NCBI RefSeq assembly: GCF_003058055.1
Contig: NZ_QBTZ01000001.1
Coordinates: 4,358,001 to 4,422,000 of the forward strand
Source: Acidovorax sp. 107
Lineage (GTDB): Bacteria > Pseudomonadota > Gammaproteobacteria > Burkholderiales > Burkholderiaceae_C
Direction of reading: 5' to 3'
Length of the DNA: 64,000 nucleotides
The notes under the pieces were generated by a model. The model had not been told where the DNA came from, did no database searches, and saw only the letters and a list, made by a program, of their open reading frames with translations. A program made the translations under genes and the position numbers. This document shows, piece by piece, positions 23,701 through 33,551 of the stretch; positions within the stretch are counted from its first letter, which is position 1; the number at the start of each line of letters is the position of its first letter.

Positions 23701-26007
23701 TCAGCGTGGACGAGCGGCAGCGCTGGCCACCGCCAGGGCCGTCATGTTGAGCACGCGGCGCACGGTGGCAGCCGGGGTCAGGATGTAGGCCGTGGCAGCG
23801 GCGCCCATCAGGATGGGGCCCACCGTGACGCCACCGCTGGTGGTGGTCTTGAGCACGTTGTAGAGGATGTTGGCGGCATCCAGGTTGGGGCAGATCAGCA
23901 GGTTGGCCGAGTCCGTCAGGGTCGAGTCCGCCATGTAGGCGTTGCGGATGTTTGGCTCCAGCGCGGCATCGCCGTGCAGCTCGCCGTCGCACTCGATCTC
24001 GGGGTGGGCGGCCACGAACAGGTCGCGCGCCTCGCGCATCTTGCGGGCCGACGCGCGCTTGGACGAGCCATAGCTGGAGTGCGACAGGAAGGCGACCTTG
24101 GGCGGGATGCCAAAGCGCTGCACCTCCTGCACCGACATCCAGGCGATGTCCGCCAGCTGCTGGGCCGTGGGGTCTTCGTTCACGTAGGTGTCGGCAATGA
24201 ACAGCGTGCCCCGGTTGGTCATCAGCGCGTTCAGCGCCGCGTAGTTGTTGGCGCCTTCCTGGCGGCCGATGATGCTGTGGATGCGCTCCAGGTGCGTCTC
24301 GTACGTGCCCACCAGGCCGCAGATCATGGCGTCCGCATCGCCCAGCGTGACCATCAGCGAGGCAATGATGGTGTTGGAGCGGCGCACGGCGGCCTTGGCC
24401 ACTTCGGGCGAGGCACCGTTGCGCTTCATCAGCTGGTGGTAGTGCTCCCAGTACTGGCGGAAGCGCGGGTCGTCCTCGGGGTTGCACACCTCCACGTCCT
24501 TGCCCAGCTGCATGCGCAGGCCGGCCTTGGCAATGCGGGCGGCGATCACGGCGGGGCGGCCGATGAGGATGGGGTGGGCGATCTTGTCGTCAATGGCCAT
24601 CTGCGCGGCGCGCAGGGCGCGCTCGTCTTCACCGTCGGCGTAGGCCACGCGCTTTTGCGCATCGGGCAGGGCCTTGGCCGCATTGATCACGGGGCGCATC
24701 AGCATGCCGGTCTGGTAGACAAAGCGCGACAGCGTTTCCTTGTAGGCCTCCATGTCTTCGATGGGACGCGTGGCCACGCCCGACTCGGCAGCGGCCTTGG
24801 CCACGGCGGGGGCGATCTTGAGGATCAGGCGCGAGTCGAACGGCGTGGGGATCAGGTAGTCGGGGCCGAAGGTCAGCTCTTTGCCCGCATAGGCGCTGGC
24901 CACTTCTTCGCTGATGTCGGCCTTGGCCAGGTCGGCGATCTGGCGCACGCAGGCCAGCTTCATGGCTTCGGTGATCTTGGTGGCGCCGCAGTCCAGCGCG
25001 CCACGGAAGATGTACGGGAAGCACAGGACGTTGTTGACCTGGTTCGGGTAGTCCGAGCGGCCCGTGGCGATGATGCAGTCAGGGCGGATGGCCTTGGCCA
25101 GTTCGGGGCGAATTTCAGGCTCGGGGTTGGCCAGCGCCAGGATGATGGGCTTGGGGCCCATGGTCTTGACCATCTCGGCCGTGAGCACGCCGGGGGCCGA
25201 GCAGCCCAGGAACACGTCGGCGCCGTTGACCGCATCGGCCAGCGTGCGGGCGTCGGTCTTTTGCGCGTAGGCCGCTTTCGATTCGTCGTAGCCGCCGGGG
25301 CGGCCTTCGTAGATCACGCCCTTGGAGTCGCACACAAAGATGTTCTCGACCTTCACTCCCAGGCCTACCATCACGTTCAGGCAGGCAATGGCGGCTGCGC
25401 CCGCGCCCGACACGGCAATCTTGACCTGGTCGATCTGCTTGCCCACCAGCTCCAGGCCGTTGAGCAGCGCTGCGCTGCTGATGATGGCCGTGCCGTGCTG
25501 GTCGTCATGGAACACCGGGATGTTCATGCGCTTGCTGAGTTCGCGCTCGATGTAGAAGCACTCGGGCGCCTTGATGTCTTCCAGGTTGATGCCGCCCAGC
25601 GTGGGCTCCAGCGCCGCGATGATCTCGATGAGCTTGTCGGGGTCGCGCTCGGCCAGTTCGATGTCGAACACATCGACGCCGGCAAACTTCTTGAACAGGC
25701 AGCCCTTGCCTTCCATCACCGGCTTGCTGGCCAGCGGGCCGATGTCGCCCAGGCCCAGCACCGCCGTGCCGTTGGTGATCACCGCGACCAGGTTGCCGCG
25801 CGAGGTGAAGTCAAACGCCTTGGAGGGGTCGGCGGCGATGTCGAGGCACGGATAGGCCACGCCCGGCGAGTAGGCCAGCGACAGGTCGCGCTGGTTGGAC
25901 AAAGGCTTGGTGGGGGTGACCGAAATCTTGCCCCGGGTGGGGTTGCGGTGGTATTCGCGCGCAGCGTCGCGCAGGGCCTGTTCGGCGGCGGAAATGTTCT
26001 GTGTCAT
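23701..26007 (-). CDS. maeB: NADP-dependent malic enzyme with C-terminal phosphotransacetylase domain
   Basis: This 768-residue protein has the full MaeB architecture. The malic enzyme domain (about residues 15-400) includes [22 protein letters not shown] and [17 protein letters not shown]. The phosphotransacetylase-like domain (about 430-768) includes [16 protein letters not shown] and [12 protein letters not shown], and is usually regulatory. It converts malate to pyruvate, CO2 and NADPH. The Met at 26007 begins [20 protein letters not shown], the standard start. It is transcribed alone with its own terminator and has no obvious tie to the purine genes. Confidence 0.93.
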   Translation of the reverse strand: MTQNISAAEQALRDAAREYHRNPTRGKISVTPTKPLSNQRDLSLAYSPGVAYPCLDIAADPSKAFDFTSRGNLVAVITNGTAVLGLGDIGPLASKPVMEGKGCLFKKFAGVDVFDIELAERDPDKLIEIIAALEPTLGGINLEDIKAPECFYIERELSKRMNIPVFHDDQHGTAIISSAALLNGLELVGKQIDQVKIAVSGAGAAAIACLNVMVGLGVKVENIFVCDSKGVIYEGRPGGYDESKAAYAQKTDARTLADAVNGADVFLGCSAPGVLTAEMVKTMGPKPIILALANPEPEIRPELAKAIRPDCIIATGRSDYPNQVNNVLCFPYIFRGALDCGATKITEAMKLACVRQIADLAKADISEEVASAYAGKELTFGPDYLIPTPFDSRLILKIAPAVAKAAAESGVATRPIEDMEAYKETLSRFVYQTGMLMRPVINAAKALPDAQKRVAYADGEDERALRAAQMAIDDKIAHPILIGRPAVIAARIAKAGLRMQLGKDVEVCNPEDDPRFRQYWEHYHQLMKRNGASPEVAKAAVRRSNTIIASLMVTLGDADAMICGLVGTYETHLERIHSIIGRQEGANNYAALNALMTNRGTLFIADTYVNEDPTAQQLADIAWMSVQEVQRFGIPPKVAFLSHSSYGSSKRASARKMREARDLFVAAHPEIECDGELHGDAALEPNIRNAYMADSTLTDSANLLICPNLDAANILYNVLKTTTSGGVTVGPILMGAAATAYILTPAATVRRVLNMTALAVASAAARPR

Positions 26008-26099
26008 GCGGAAATCCTGGAAGTCCTGGGCGGAAAGCAAAAACAAGGGTACCCGATGGCGTGGGCGGCTAGCATGCAGGTTTATGCGGATGCAGCATA

Positions 26100-26370
26100 A
26101 GAGCCTGTTCAAAGTCTTTTTGGAGTCGCACAAGTCCCTTGCCGGGATGGGATGCAAGGCGCGGTGCGCAGCCAATAGCCCATGCTATTGGCAAGCGCCG
26201 CAACGCCGCAGGCCGCCCGGCAAGGCACTTGCCCGAAGGGTTGGAGTGAAATCGGTTGATTGAACGCCCCGGCTGCTTGCATGGGCATGAGCCCATGCGG
26301 CGCACCCGACGCATCCACTCCTCCCGATTGCACTCCAATGCGATCTCCAAAAAGACTTTGAACAGGCTCT
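26100..26370. mobile_element. MITE-like element with perfect 26-base terminal inverted repeats
   Basis: The 271-base element begins AGAGCCTGTTCAAAGTCTTT and ends with the exact inverse complement; the match covers 26 bases at 26100-26125 and 26345-26370. A possible 3-base target duplication TAA flanks the GAGCC/GGCTC ends. No transposase frame is present, so it is non-autonomous. The ends and TNA-like duplication resemble IS5/IS1031-group elements, which is inference. Internal inverted repeats include CCAATAGCCCATGCTATTGG. It sits between maeB and the NCS2 terminator. Confidence 0.75.
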
Positions 26371-26375
26371 AAAGC

Positions 26376-26408
26376 CAAAACCCCCTGGCAGCCGTGGCGG
26401 ACAGGGGG
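26376..26408 (-). terminator. Rho-independent terminator of the NCS2 permease gene
   Basis: On the minus strand CCCCCTG and CAGGGGG form a stem around a 14-base loop and are followed by TTTTGGCTTT. It lies about 50 bases after the permease stop and directly beside the MITE-like element. Confidence 0.65.
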
Positions 26409-26457
26409 CGGGGCCACGCGGGCGGTGGCGGGTTTTCGGCAACGGGCAGGCGGGATG

Positions 26458-27945
26458 CTAGTGGGCGTCGGCCTGGCGTGCGGCGTTGACAGCGGCGGAG
26501 GTGTCGCGGCTGGCGCCATTGAAGAAAACGTTCAGGGCCACAGCCGTGATCGAGGCCAGGAGGATACCGGATTCGATCAGAGGGTGGATGGCATGCGGCA
26601 TCCACTGGCGGAAGTTGGGCGCGATCAGCGGCACCATGCCCACGCCGATGGAGACAGCCACGATCATGGCGTTGAAACGGTTGGTCTTGAAGTCCACCCC
26701 GCCCAGGATGCGGATGCCCGTGGCCGCCACCATGCCGAACATCACCAGCCCCGCGCCGCCCAGCACCATGGTGGGCAGCGACTCGACCAGGGCGGCCATC
26801 TTGGGCAGCACGCCCAGCACGATCAGGATCACGCCGCCGGCGACGCACACGAAGCGGCTCTTGACGCCGGTGACGGCCACCAGCCCAACGTTCTGCGAGA
26901 AGCTGGTGTACGGAAAGGTGTTGAAGATACCGCCCAGCAGCGTGCCCAGGCCGTCGGTGCGCAGGCCGCGCGTGAGGGCCGCCTGGTCCACCTTGCGGTC
27001 GGTCATCTCGCCCAGTGCCAGGAACATGCCGGTGGATTCGATCATGACCACGATCATCACCAGGGTCATGGTCAGGATCAGGATGGGATCGAACACGGGC
27101 CCGGCAATCTCGAACGGCAGCACCAGGTCAAACCACTGCGCCTTGGCCACCTTGTCGAAATTCATCATGCCCAGCGCCACGGCCACCACTGCGCCGATGA
27201 CGATGCCCAGCAGCACCGAGATGTTGGCAATGAAGCCCTTGGCGAACTTGGCGATCAGCAGGATGGACAGCAGCACCAGGCCCGAGATGCCCACGCCGGT
27301 CAGGTCCGCGTACTTTGGGTTGGGCACCGTAGGCACCACGGCAAAGCCCTTGGGAATGGGGGGCAGTGATGAGCCCGGTGCGCCAGCGACGGACTGCATC
27401 TCGCTCAGCCACTTGATGTGTTCGGGGTTCACCACATTGGGCGCCGTGGGGCCCACGGGGTTGCCGAAGATCCAGTTGATGCCCACGCGCATCAGGCTGA
27501 TGCCGATGACCGCAATGATGGTGCCAGTGACCACGGGCGGGAAGAAACGGAGCATGCGGCTCACCAGCGGAGCAATCAGGATGGAGATCACGCCCGCGCC
27601 GATCACCGAACCAAAGATCAGCCCGGCCCCGGCCGTGCCGCCCGTGCTCTGCGCCATCGAGATCATGGGCGCCACCGAGGCAAAGGTCACCCCCATCATC
27701 ACCGGCAGCTGAATGCCAAACCAGCGCGAGGCGCCCAGTGCCTGGATCAGCGTGACCAGCCCGCACACAAACAGGTCGGCCGAGATCAGCTTGGCCACCT
27801 GGTCGGGCGTGAGGTTGAGCGCGCGGCCCACGATGAGCGGCACCGCCACGGCACCCGCATACATCACCAGCACATGCTGCAGGCCCAGCGCCGTCAGTCG
27901 CCCCAGGGGCAGGTGTTCGTCCACGGGGTGTACGGGCGGGTTCAT
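26458..27945 (-). CDS. NCS2-family nucleobase:cation symporter (xanthine/urate permease)
   Basis: This 495-residue inner-membrane protein has 12-14 predicted helices. The NCS2 hallmarks are GLQHVLVMYAGAVAVPLIVG near residue 20 and the motif QNVGLVAVTGVKSR near 330, typical of xanthine and uric acid permeases. ATP-independent uptake of xanthine or urate with protons fits the surrounding urate genes. The start is the Met at 27945 (MNPPVHPVDEHLPLG). GTATAC-type operator sequences lie at 28013-28034 and a GntR gene is next upstream. Confidence 0.9.
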   Translation of the reverse strand: MNPPVHPVDEHLPLGRLTALGLQHVLVMYAGAVAVPLIVGRALNLTPDQVAKLISADLFVCGLVTLIQALGASRWFGIQLPVMMGVTFASVAPMISMAQSTGGTAGAGLIFGSVIGAGVISILIAPLVSRMLRFFPPVVTGTIIAVIGISLMRVGINWIFGNPVGPTAPNVVNPEHIKWLSEMQSVAGAPGSSLPPIPKGFAVVPTVPNPKYADLTGVGISGLVLLSILLIAKFAKGFIANISVLLGIVIGAVVAVALGMMNFDKVAKAQWFDLVLPFEIAGPVFDPILILTMTLVMIVVMIESTGMFLALGEMTDRKVDQAALTRGLRTDGLGTLLGGIFNTFPYTSFSQNVGLVAVTGVKSRFVCVAGGVILIVLGVLPKMAALVESLPTMVLGGAGLVMFGMVAATGIRILGGVDFKTNRFNAMIVAVSIGVGMVPLIAPNFRQWMPHAIHPLIESGILLASITAVALNVFFNGASRDTSAAVNAARQADAH

Positions 27946-28012
27946 GGGGGTCCTTCGGCGGGTTGGGAGTGTGAATACGAGAGGAACACTGGCCCCAGAT
28001 GGTGCACAGATG

Positions 28013-28034
28013 TCCATACAAAAATCGTATACAA
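28013..28034. promoter_or_regulatory. GntR-type operator candidates before the NCS2 permease
   Basis: TCGTATACAA (28025-28034) has a GTATAC core with near-symmetrical arms. TCCATACAAAA (28013-28023) is a second, one-sided copy. They resemble the palindrome at 37034-37051 and TTGCATACAA at 30202-30211, and lie about 70-90 bases upstream of the permease start. Confidence 0.5.
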
Positions 28035-28143
28035 AATGACCGGGCGCGCTTATCCCGGTTAACCCTTAGACGGGCGCAGCAATTTCCCGCCTGCCGTGGT
28101 GGAGGCGGTTGGACTATGGGTGACCTGGGTGCCCTCCCTGTGG

Positions 28144-28848
28144 CTAGCCCGGGTCCGTGGCTGCCGCCTTGGTGCGTGGGCTGGTCAGCGGCGCCAGCGA
28201 CTCGCGCAGGCGGTCGCGCACCAGCGGCTGGCCGGGGTTGAGGGCGCCTTCCACATGGCCAATGTGGGCAAGCATGCGTTCGCGGGCCAGGGTGGTGTTG
28301 CCGGCCTCCAGCGCCTCCACAATGGCGGCATGCTCCGCACAAGACTGGCTGGCCGCGTGCTGCGACTGGTACAGCGACGCGGCCAGGGTGGTGCGCGCCG
28401 TGAGGTCGCGCAGGATGTCGCTCAGGCTGCGGTGGCCCATCGCCTCGGCCAGGCAGACGTGGAAATCTGCGAGCAAAAAGGCGCGTGTGGCAGCGTCAGC
28501 TCCTTCGATGGCCTGCTGTTCGTCGGCGATGTGCGCACGCAGGCGGCGGGTCACGCTCTGCAGCGGGCGGCCCGCATCGGCCAGGATGCCGGATTCGATG
28601 ATGCGCCGGGCGGAGAAGGCGTCGCGTGCATCCTCCACCGAGGGCTCCACCACGTACCAGCCCCGGCGCGAGCGCACTTCCACAAAGCCCCGTGCCTGCA
28701 GCTGCATCAGGGCCTCGCGCACCAGCGTACGGCTCACGCCGAACAGATCGGCCAGCTCCTGCTCGCCCAAGCGCTCGCCGGGCGAGAGTTTTTGCGCGAG
28801 GATGGATTCCACTACCTGCTGGGCGATCTGGGTCTGGTTGATGCTCAT
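28144..28848 (-). CDS. GntR-family regulator with FCD domain
   Basis: This 234-residue regulator has a winged helix (AQQVVESILAQKLSPGERLGEQELADLFGVSRTLVREALMQLQARG, about residues 8-52) and a helical FCD domain with ADFHVCLAEAMGHRSL and CAEHAAIVEALEAGN, which carry the likely metal-binding Asp and His residues. It is transcribed after dctA and ahead of the NCS2 permease. It is similar in layout to the GntR protein at 36341-37009. Control of purine uptake is likely; the effector is unknown. Confidence 0.88.
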   Translation of the reverse strand: MSINQTQIAQQVVESILAQKLSPGERLGEQELADLFGVSRTLVREALMQLQARGFVEVRSRRGWYVVEPSVEDARDAFSARRIIESGILADAGRPLQSVTRRLRAHIADEQQAIEGADAATRAFLLADFHVCLAEAMGHRSLSDILRDLTARTTLAASLYQSQHAASQSCAEHAAIVEALEAGNTTLARERMLAHIGHVEGALNPGQPLVRDRLRESLAPLTSPRTKAAATDPG

Positions 28849-28886
28849 GGCCGGATTGTCGCGTGCTGTGCAGGAGCTGTGCCCGA

Positions 28887-30167
28887 TCAGGCGCGTGGCA
28901 AGGGTGGCTCGCGGCCGTCGAGCACGGCATGGGCGCGTTCGCGGTCGATGTCGTCCTCCCACGCCGCCACGGCCACGGTGGCGACGCAGTTGCCAATGAG
29001 GTTGCCCAGCGCGCGGGCGATGCCCATGAACCAGTCCACCGACAGCACCAGCACAAGACCAATCGCCGGGATGGCAGGGATGGCCTGCAAGGTGGCGGCC
29101 AGCACGACGATGGCCGAGCCGGGCACGCCGTGTGCACCCTTGGAGGTGACCAGCGAGATCGCCAGGATGGTCAGCAGGTCGGCCATGGAAATCGGGGTGT
29201 TGGTGGCCTGGGCGATGAACACGGCCGCCAGCGTGATGTAGATCGAGAACGCGTCCAGGTTGAACGAGTAGCCCGTGGGAATTACCAGACCCACGGTCGA
29301 ATCGCGGATGCCCATGTGCTTGAGCTTGGCCATGATCTGCGGCAGCACGCTGTCGGACGACGTGGTGGCAAACACCACGGCCAGTTCCTCGCGCAGATAG
29401 CGCAGCAGCTTGAACAGGCTGAAGCCCGACACCCGCATGATGAGGCCCAGCACCACCACCACAAAGATGGCCACAGCGGCGTAGAACAGCGCCACCAGCA
29501 TGCCCAACTGCTTGAGGGAGCCCAGTCCGTACTTGCCCACGGTGAACGCAATGGCGCCCAGCACGCCCAGCGGCGCGAGCTTGATGATCAGGCCCATGGT
29601 CTTGAACAGCACATGCGACAGGTCGTCGATCAGGCTGGTGACCCGTGCGCCACGTTCACCGATCAATGCCAGGGCGCACCCAAAAACGATGGAGAAAAGC
29701 AGGACCTGCAGCACATCGCCGTTGGCAAACGCGCTCACGGCAGTGGTGGGGATCAGCTTGAGCAAGAAGTCGGTGAAGCCGCCCCCGGTGAGCTTGCTGG
29801 CGTTCTCGGCGTAGGCGCCCATGGCTTTGGGGTCGAGCGCCTTGGGGTCCACGTTCATGCCCACACCAGGCTCGAACCAGAACGCCAGCGCCAGGCCCAG
29901 CACCAGCGCGATGGAGGTGACCACCTCAAAGTAGATCAGCGATTTGACGCCCACCCGGCCCACCCGCTTCAGGTCGCCCGTGCCTGCGATGCCATGTACC
30001 ACCACGCAGAAGACGATGAGCGGGATCAGCATCTTGATGAGCTTGATGAAGCCGTCGCCCAGGGGCTTGAGCGCGATGGCGGTGTCAGGCCACACCAGGC
30101 CCACCACCACACCGGCTATCAAGGCCAGCACCACCTGGCCAAAAAGGGATTTGAAAAACCGGGGCAT
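28887..30167 (-). CDS. dctA: C4-dicarboxylate:cation symporter
   Basis: This 426-residue membrane protein is of the DAACS (GltP/DctA) family. It starts MPRFFKSLFGQVVLALIAGVVVGLVWP. It has the serine-rich re-entrant loop FATTSSDSVLPQ near residue 265, PTGYSFNLDAFSIYIT near 300 and LTSKGAHGVPGSAIVVLAAT near 340, all conserved. It normally takes up succinate, fumarate or malate with protons. The gene precedes the GntR regulator by 38 bases and carries GTATAC-like sequence upstream, so co-regulation with purine uptake is possible. An unusual substrate cannot be excluded. Confidence 0.92.
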   Translation of the reverse strand: MPRFFKSLFGQVVLALIAGVVVGLVWPDTAIALKPLGDGFIKLIKMLIPLIVFCVVVHGIAGTGDLKRVGRVGVKSLIYFEVVTSIALVLGLALAFWFEPGVGMNVDPKALDPKAMGAYAENASKLTGGGFTDFLLKLIPTTAVSAFANGDVLQVLLFSIVFGCALALIGERGARVTSLIDDLSHVLFKTMGLIIKLAPLGVLGAIAFTVGKYGLGSLKQLGMLVALFYAAVAIFVVVVLGLIMRVSGFSLFKLLRYLREELAVVFATTSSDSVLPQIMAKLKHMGIRDSTVGLVIPTGYSFNLDAFSIYITLAAVFIAQATNTPISMADLLTILAISLVTSKGAHGVPGSAIVVLAATLQAIPAIPAIGLVLVLSVDWFMGIARALGNLIGNCVATVAVAAWEDDIDRERAHAVLDGREPPLPRA

Positions 30168-30200
30168 GCCAACTCCTTCAGTAGCTTTTTGAACGCAAAT

Positions 30201-30225
30201 CTTGCATACAAGAAATGTAGACAAG
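30201..30225. promoter_or_regulatory. GntR-type operator candidate before dctA
   Basis: CTTGCATACAAG (30201-30212) is an almost perfect palindrome with a CATA core, followed by TGTAGACAAG (30216-30225). The motif resembles those upstream of the NCS2 permease and between the 36341 regulator and uraH. Confidence 0.45.
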
Positions 30226-30273
30226 TCTGCAGAGCGGCGTATGAGGGTATGCCCGCATGGTGTCGCGAAGGCT

Positions 30274-30311
30274 GCAATAAAAAAGGCCACGCATTTGTGG
30301 TGCGTGGCCTG
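30274..30311 (-). terminator. Rho-independent terminator of ggt
   Basis: On the minus strand AGGCCACGCA and TGCGTGGCCT form a perfect 10-base stem with a 7-base loop, followed by TTTTTATTG. It begins about 50 bases after the ggt stop codon. Confidence 0.88.
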
Positions 30312-30359
30312 GCAAATGCTGACAAGCGCAGCTAGCCCGCACTTGGCGGGCACTGGCAA

Positions 30360-32147
30360 TCAATAGCCGAGGGTCTTGCCGTCGGGGTTGCGCGGGTCCG
30401 AGTAGCCGTACAGCGCGCCACCGCGGATCTGGATGGTCTGCGTGCGGCCCATCGAGGGCTTGACCGCAATGTTGTGGCCGCGCTGCTTGAGCAGGGCGAT
30501 GGTGTCGGGCGACAGGCCCTTTTCCACGCGCAGCTCGTCGGGCGTCCACTGGTGGTGCACGCGGGGTGCGGCAGCGGCCTCGGCGGGGTTCATGCCGAAG
30601 TCGATGGTGTTGACCACCGTCTGCAGCACCGTGGTGATGATGCGCGCGCCGCCGGGGCTGCCGGTGACCAGCGTGGGCTTGCCGTCCTTCAGCACCAGGG
30701 TGGGCGTCATGGACGACAAGGGGCGCTTCTTGGCGGCCACGGCGTTGGCGTCACCGCCGACCAGGCCGTAGGCATTGGCCACGCCGGGCTTGGCCGAGAA
30801 GTCGTCCATCTCGTTGTTGAGCAGGATGCCCGTGCCCTTGGCCACGATGCCGCTGCCGAAGTTGGTGTTGAGCGTATACGTCACGGCCACGGCGTTGCCG
30901 GCCTTGTCCACCACCGAGTAGTGGGTGGTCTGGTCGCTCTCATACGGCTGGGGCTGACCCGGCTTGATGCTCTTGCCGCTGCGCGCGGTGTTGGCGTCGA
31001 TGCCCTTGGCCAGCGATGCTGCGTAGCGCTTGGAGGTCAGGCCCTTGAGCGGGATCTTCACGAAATCCGGGTCGCCCAGGTACTCAGCGCGGTCGGCGTA
31101 GGCGAGCTTCATGCTCTCGGCCATGTAGTGGATGGTCTGCGCACTGTTCGGGCCCCACTGGGCCAGGGGCAGGGGCTCCAGCATGTTCAAAATCTGCACC
31201 AGGTGCGGGCCGCCAGAGGAGGGGGGCGGCATGGTCACGATCTCATAGCCACGGTAGGTGCCGCGCGTGGGCACGCGCTCGGCCACCTTGTATTCGCGCA
31301 GGTCCTGCAGTGTGAGGGCTCCGGCGTGCGGCGCCATTTCTGCGGCGATCTTCTGGGCGATATCGCCTTCGTAGAAGGCCCTGGCGCCCTGCTGGCCGAT
31401 CAGGCGCATGGACTGGGCCAGGTCTTTCTGCACCAGCGGGTCGCCCATCTTCAGGGGCTCGCCGTTCTTCCAGAAGATGGCCTGGGTGGCGGGCCAGTTG
31501 CCCATGTTCTTCTTCTCTTGCTGCAGGATCTTGGCGAGCGTCTCGCTGACCGGGAAGCCCTTGTCAGCCAACTCGATGGCGGGGGCGATCACGCGCGACA
31601 GGGGCAGGGTGCCCCAGGTCTTGAGCGCATGCTCCATGCCGGCCACGGTGCCGGGCACGCCCACGGCGTAGTGGGTGTACAGCGACTTGCCGTCCACCAC
31701 ATTGCCCTTGGCATCCAGGTACATGTCCCGCGTGGCCTTGATGGGCGCCACTTCGCGGAAGTCGAGCGCAACGCTCTTGCCGGTCTTGGCATCGTGCACC
31801 ATCATGAAACCGCCGCCGCCCAGGTTGCCCGCGTTGGGCAGCGCCACGGCCAGCGCAAAGCCAATGCCCACGGCGGCATCCACGGCGTTGCCACCGGCCT
31901 TGAGGATGTCCAGGCCAATCTGCGAGGCCAGTTCCTGCTCGGTGGCGACCATGCCATTGCGTGCCACCACGGGGTGGAACACATCCATGTCGAAGTCGTA
32001 GGCTGCGCTGGCAGCCTGGGCTGAGGCGGTCTGCTGTACTGCGGCTACCGGCTGAGCCTTGGCCACCGGCGGCGTGCTGCCGCAGGCCGTGAGGCTGGCC
32101 AGGGCCAGCGCGACGCTGCCGGCCAGCAGCGTTTGGCGAATGTTCAT
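30360..32147 (-). CDS. ggt: Gamma-glutamyltransferase, predicted lipoprotein precursor
   Basis: This 595-residue proenzyme starts with a lipoprotein signal (MNIRQTLLAGSVALALASLTAC, lipobox near residues 19-22). It contains GNAGNLGGGGFMMVHD near 100 and the autocleavage site before the catalytic Thr in ESDQTTHYSVVDKAGNAV near 410. GSPGGARIITTVLQ near 510 lines the active site. It hydrolyses or transfers gamma-glutamyl groups of glutathione and related compounds at the cell envelope. AGGAG precedes the ATG at 32147 by about 8 bases. It has its own terminator and seems to be a single-gene unit. Confidence 0.92.
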   Translation of the reverse strand: MNIRQTLLAGSVALALASLTACGSTPPVAKAQPVAAVQQTASAQAASAAYDFDMDVFHPVVARNGMVATEQELASQIGLDILKAGGNAVDAAVGIGFALAVALPNAGNLGGGGFMMVHDAKTGKSVALDFREVAPIKATRDMYLDAKGNVVDGKSLYTHYAVGVPGTVAGMEHALKTWGTLPLSRVIAPAIELADKGFPVSETLAKILQQEKKNMGNWPATQAIFWKNGEPLKMGDPLVQKDLAQSMRLIGQQGARAFYEGDIAQKIAAEMAPHAGALTLQDLREYKVAERVPTRGTYRGYEIVTMPPPSSGGPHLVQILNMLEPLPLAQWGPNSAQTIHYMAESMKLAYADRAEYLGDPDFVKIPLKGLTSKRYAASLAKGIDANTARSGKSIKPGQPQPYESDQTTHYSVVDKAGNAVAVTYTLNTNFGSGIVAKGTGILLNNEMDDFSAKPGVANAYGLVGGDANAVAAKKRPLSSMTPTLVLKDGKPTLVTGSPGGARIITTVLQTVVNTIDFGMNPAEAAAAPRVHHQWTPDELRVEKGLSPDTIALLKQRGHNIAVKPSMGRTQTIQIRGGALYGYSDPRNPDGKTLGY

Positions 32148-32184
32148 CGGATATCTCCTGGGGTGTTGATTTTTCAAATGACAA

Positions 32185-32213
32185 CGGGCGCACCCATCGG
32201 ATGGGTGCGCCCG
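32185..32213 (-). terminator. Strong stem-loop ending the M20/UraD-AllC/PuuE transcript
   Basis: CGGGCGCACCCAT and ATGGGTGCGCCCG form a perfect 13-base stem with a 3-base loop, about 100 bases after the M20 gene stop. The minus-strand 3-prime side is TTGTCATTT, only moderately T-rich, so termination efficiency is uncertain. Confidence 0.65.
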
Positions 32214-32315
32214 CGTCAGTGTAGGTCGGTCAATGGGTGGCTGGAGGCAACCCAGTCATGACATTGAAGCGCGGTAGCGATGCGCTTCTTGCATTAACGA
32301 TTGTTATGCTGCAAA

Positions 32316-33551
32316 TCAGGCGAGCAGGTCATTCAATGCACGCGCAATCACCTTGGTCGCGCGGCGCAGGTCTTCCAGCTGCAGGCGCTCGTCGGCGCGC
32401 TTGGCATGCGACTCCAGCACCGTGCGCGGGCCCGCGCCATAAATCACGCCGGGGATGCCGCGCTCCACATACAGGCGTACGTCGGTGTACAGCGGTGTGC
32501 CCACGGCAGGCACTGGTTCGCCGATCACTGCTTGTGCGTGCTTCTGGATGGCGTCCACCAGCGGTTGGTTGCCGGCCAGCGGCGTCATCGCGTTGGCCAG
32601 CAGCAGGCGCTTGATCTCCACGCTGACACCGGCGCGCTCACCTGCGGCCTGTTCAATCACGCGGCGGATGGTGGCTTCGACCTCTACCGGGTTTTCCTCG
32701 GGGATCATGCGGCGGTCGAGCTTGAACATCACCTTGCCGGGTACGACGTTGGTGTTGGTTCCCCCTTCGATGCGACCCACGTTCAGGTAGGGGTGCTTGA
32801 TCCCCTCGACCTTGGACGTGACCTTCTTGTACTCGTCGTTCTGTGCGTACAGCGCGTTCAGGATGTGCACGGCGCCCTGCAGGGCGTCCACGCCGGTGTG
32901 GGGCACGGCGGCATGGGCCATCTTGCCGTGCACCGTCACTTCCATCTGCAGGCAGCCGTTGTGGGCGGTGACCACTTCATAGCTGAAGCCCGCGGCAATC
33001 ATCAGGTCCGGCTTGGTCAGTCCCTTTTGCAGCAGCCAGCCGGGGCCGAGTTCGCCGCCAAACTCTTCGTCGTAGGTGAAGTGCAGCTCTACCGCGCCCT
33101 GGGCGGGCTTGGCCACGGCTTCGAGCGCGCGCACCGCGAACGTGAAGCTCGCAAAGTCGCTCTTGCTCACGGCGGTGGCGCGGCCATACATTGCGCCATC
33201 GACGATCTCGGCACCGTAGGGGTCGTGCATCCAGCCTTCTCCGGGCGGCACCACGTCGCCGTGGGCGTTCAGGGCGATGGTCTTACCGCCGCTACCGTAC
33301 GGTCTGCGCACGATGAGATTGGTGATGGACTCCATGCCGTAGGCCTGCACATCGGCGGTGGGCACGGCGTGCTTTTCGGCCTCGTAGCCAAAGTCCTTCA
33401 GCAGCTCGGCGGTGCGCTCGGCATGGGGCGCGTTGTTGCCCGGGGGCGTGTCGGTGGGCACGCGCACCAGGGCCTGCAGAAAGCGCACTTCTTCGTCAAA
33501 GTGCTGGTCGATCCAGGCGTCCAGCGCGGCGTGGTGGTTCGGAGTGGTCAT
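32316..33551 (-). CDS. M20-family amidohydrolase (ArgE/DapE/AllC-like)
   Basis: This 411-residue di-metal hydrolase has the M20 metal motifs: ALNAHGDVVPPGEGW near residue 93, YDEEFGGELGPGWLL near 155 and a downstream GAGPRTVLESHAKRADE near 385 with the last metal His. It is fused by an ATGA overlap to the UraD-AllC gene and ends the ureide operon. Allantoate amidohydrolase, ureidoglycolate amidohydrolase and N-carbamoyl-amino acid hydrolase all occur in this clan. Since AllC activity is already encoded upstream, ureidoglycolate or a carbamoyl compound is a reasonable guess. Confidence 0.83.
   Translation of the reverse strand: MTTPNHHAALDAWIDQHFDEEVRFLQALVRVPTDTPPGNNAPHAERTAELLKDFGYEAEKHAVPTADVQAYGMESITNLIVRRPYGSGGKTIALNAHGDVVPPGEGWMHDPYGAEIVDGAMYGRATAVSKSDFASFTFAVRALEAVAKPAQGAVELHFTYDEEFGGELGPGWLLQKGLTKPDLMIAAGFSYEVVTAHNGCLQMEVTVHGKMAHAAVPHTGVDALQGAVHILNALYAQNDEYKKVTSKVEGIKHPYLNVGRIEGGTNTNVVPGKVMFKLDRRMIPEENPVEVEATIRRVIEQAAGERAGVSVEIKRLLLANAMTPLAGNQPLVDAIQKHAQAVIGEPVPAVGTPLYTDVRLYVERGIPGVIYGAGPRTVLESHAKRADERLQLEDLRRATKVIARALNDLLA

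Noticed and set aside
23659..26100. Plus-strand frame of about 800 codons opposite malic enzyme
   Set aside because: The composition is His/Gly/Val/Ala-rich shadow sequence, and the opposite strand encodes an unmistakable MaeB.
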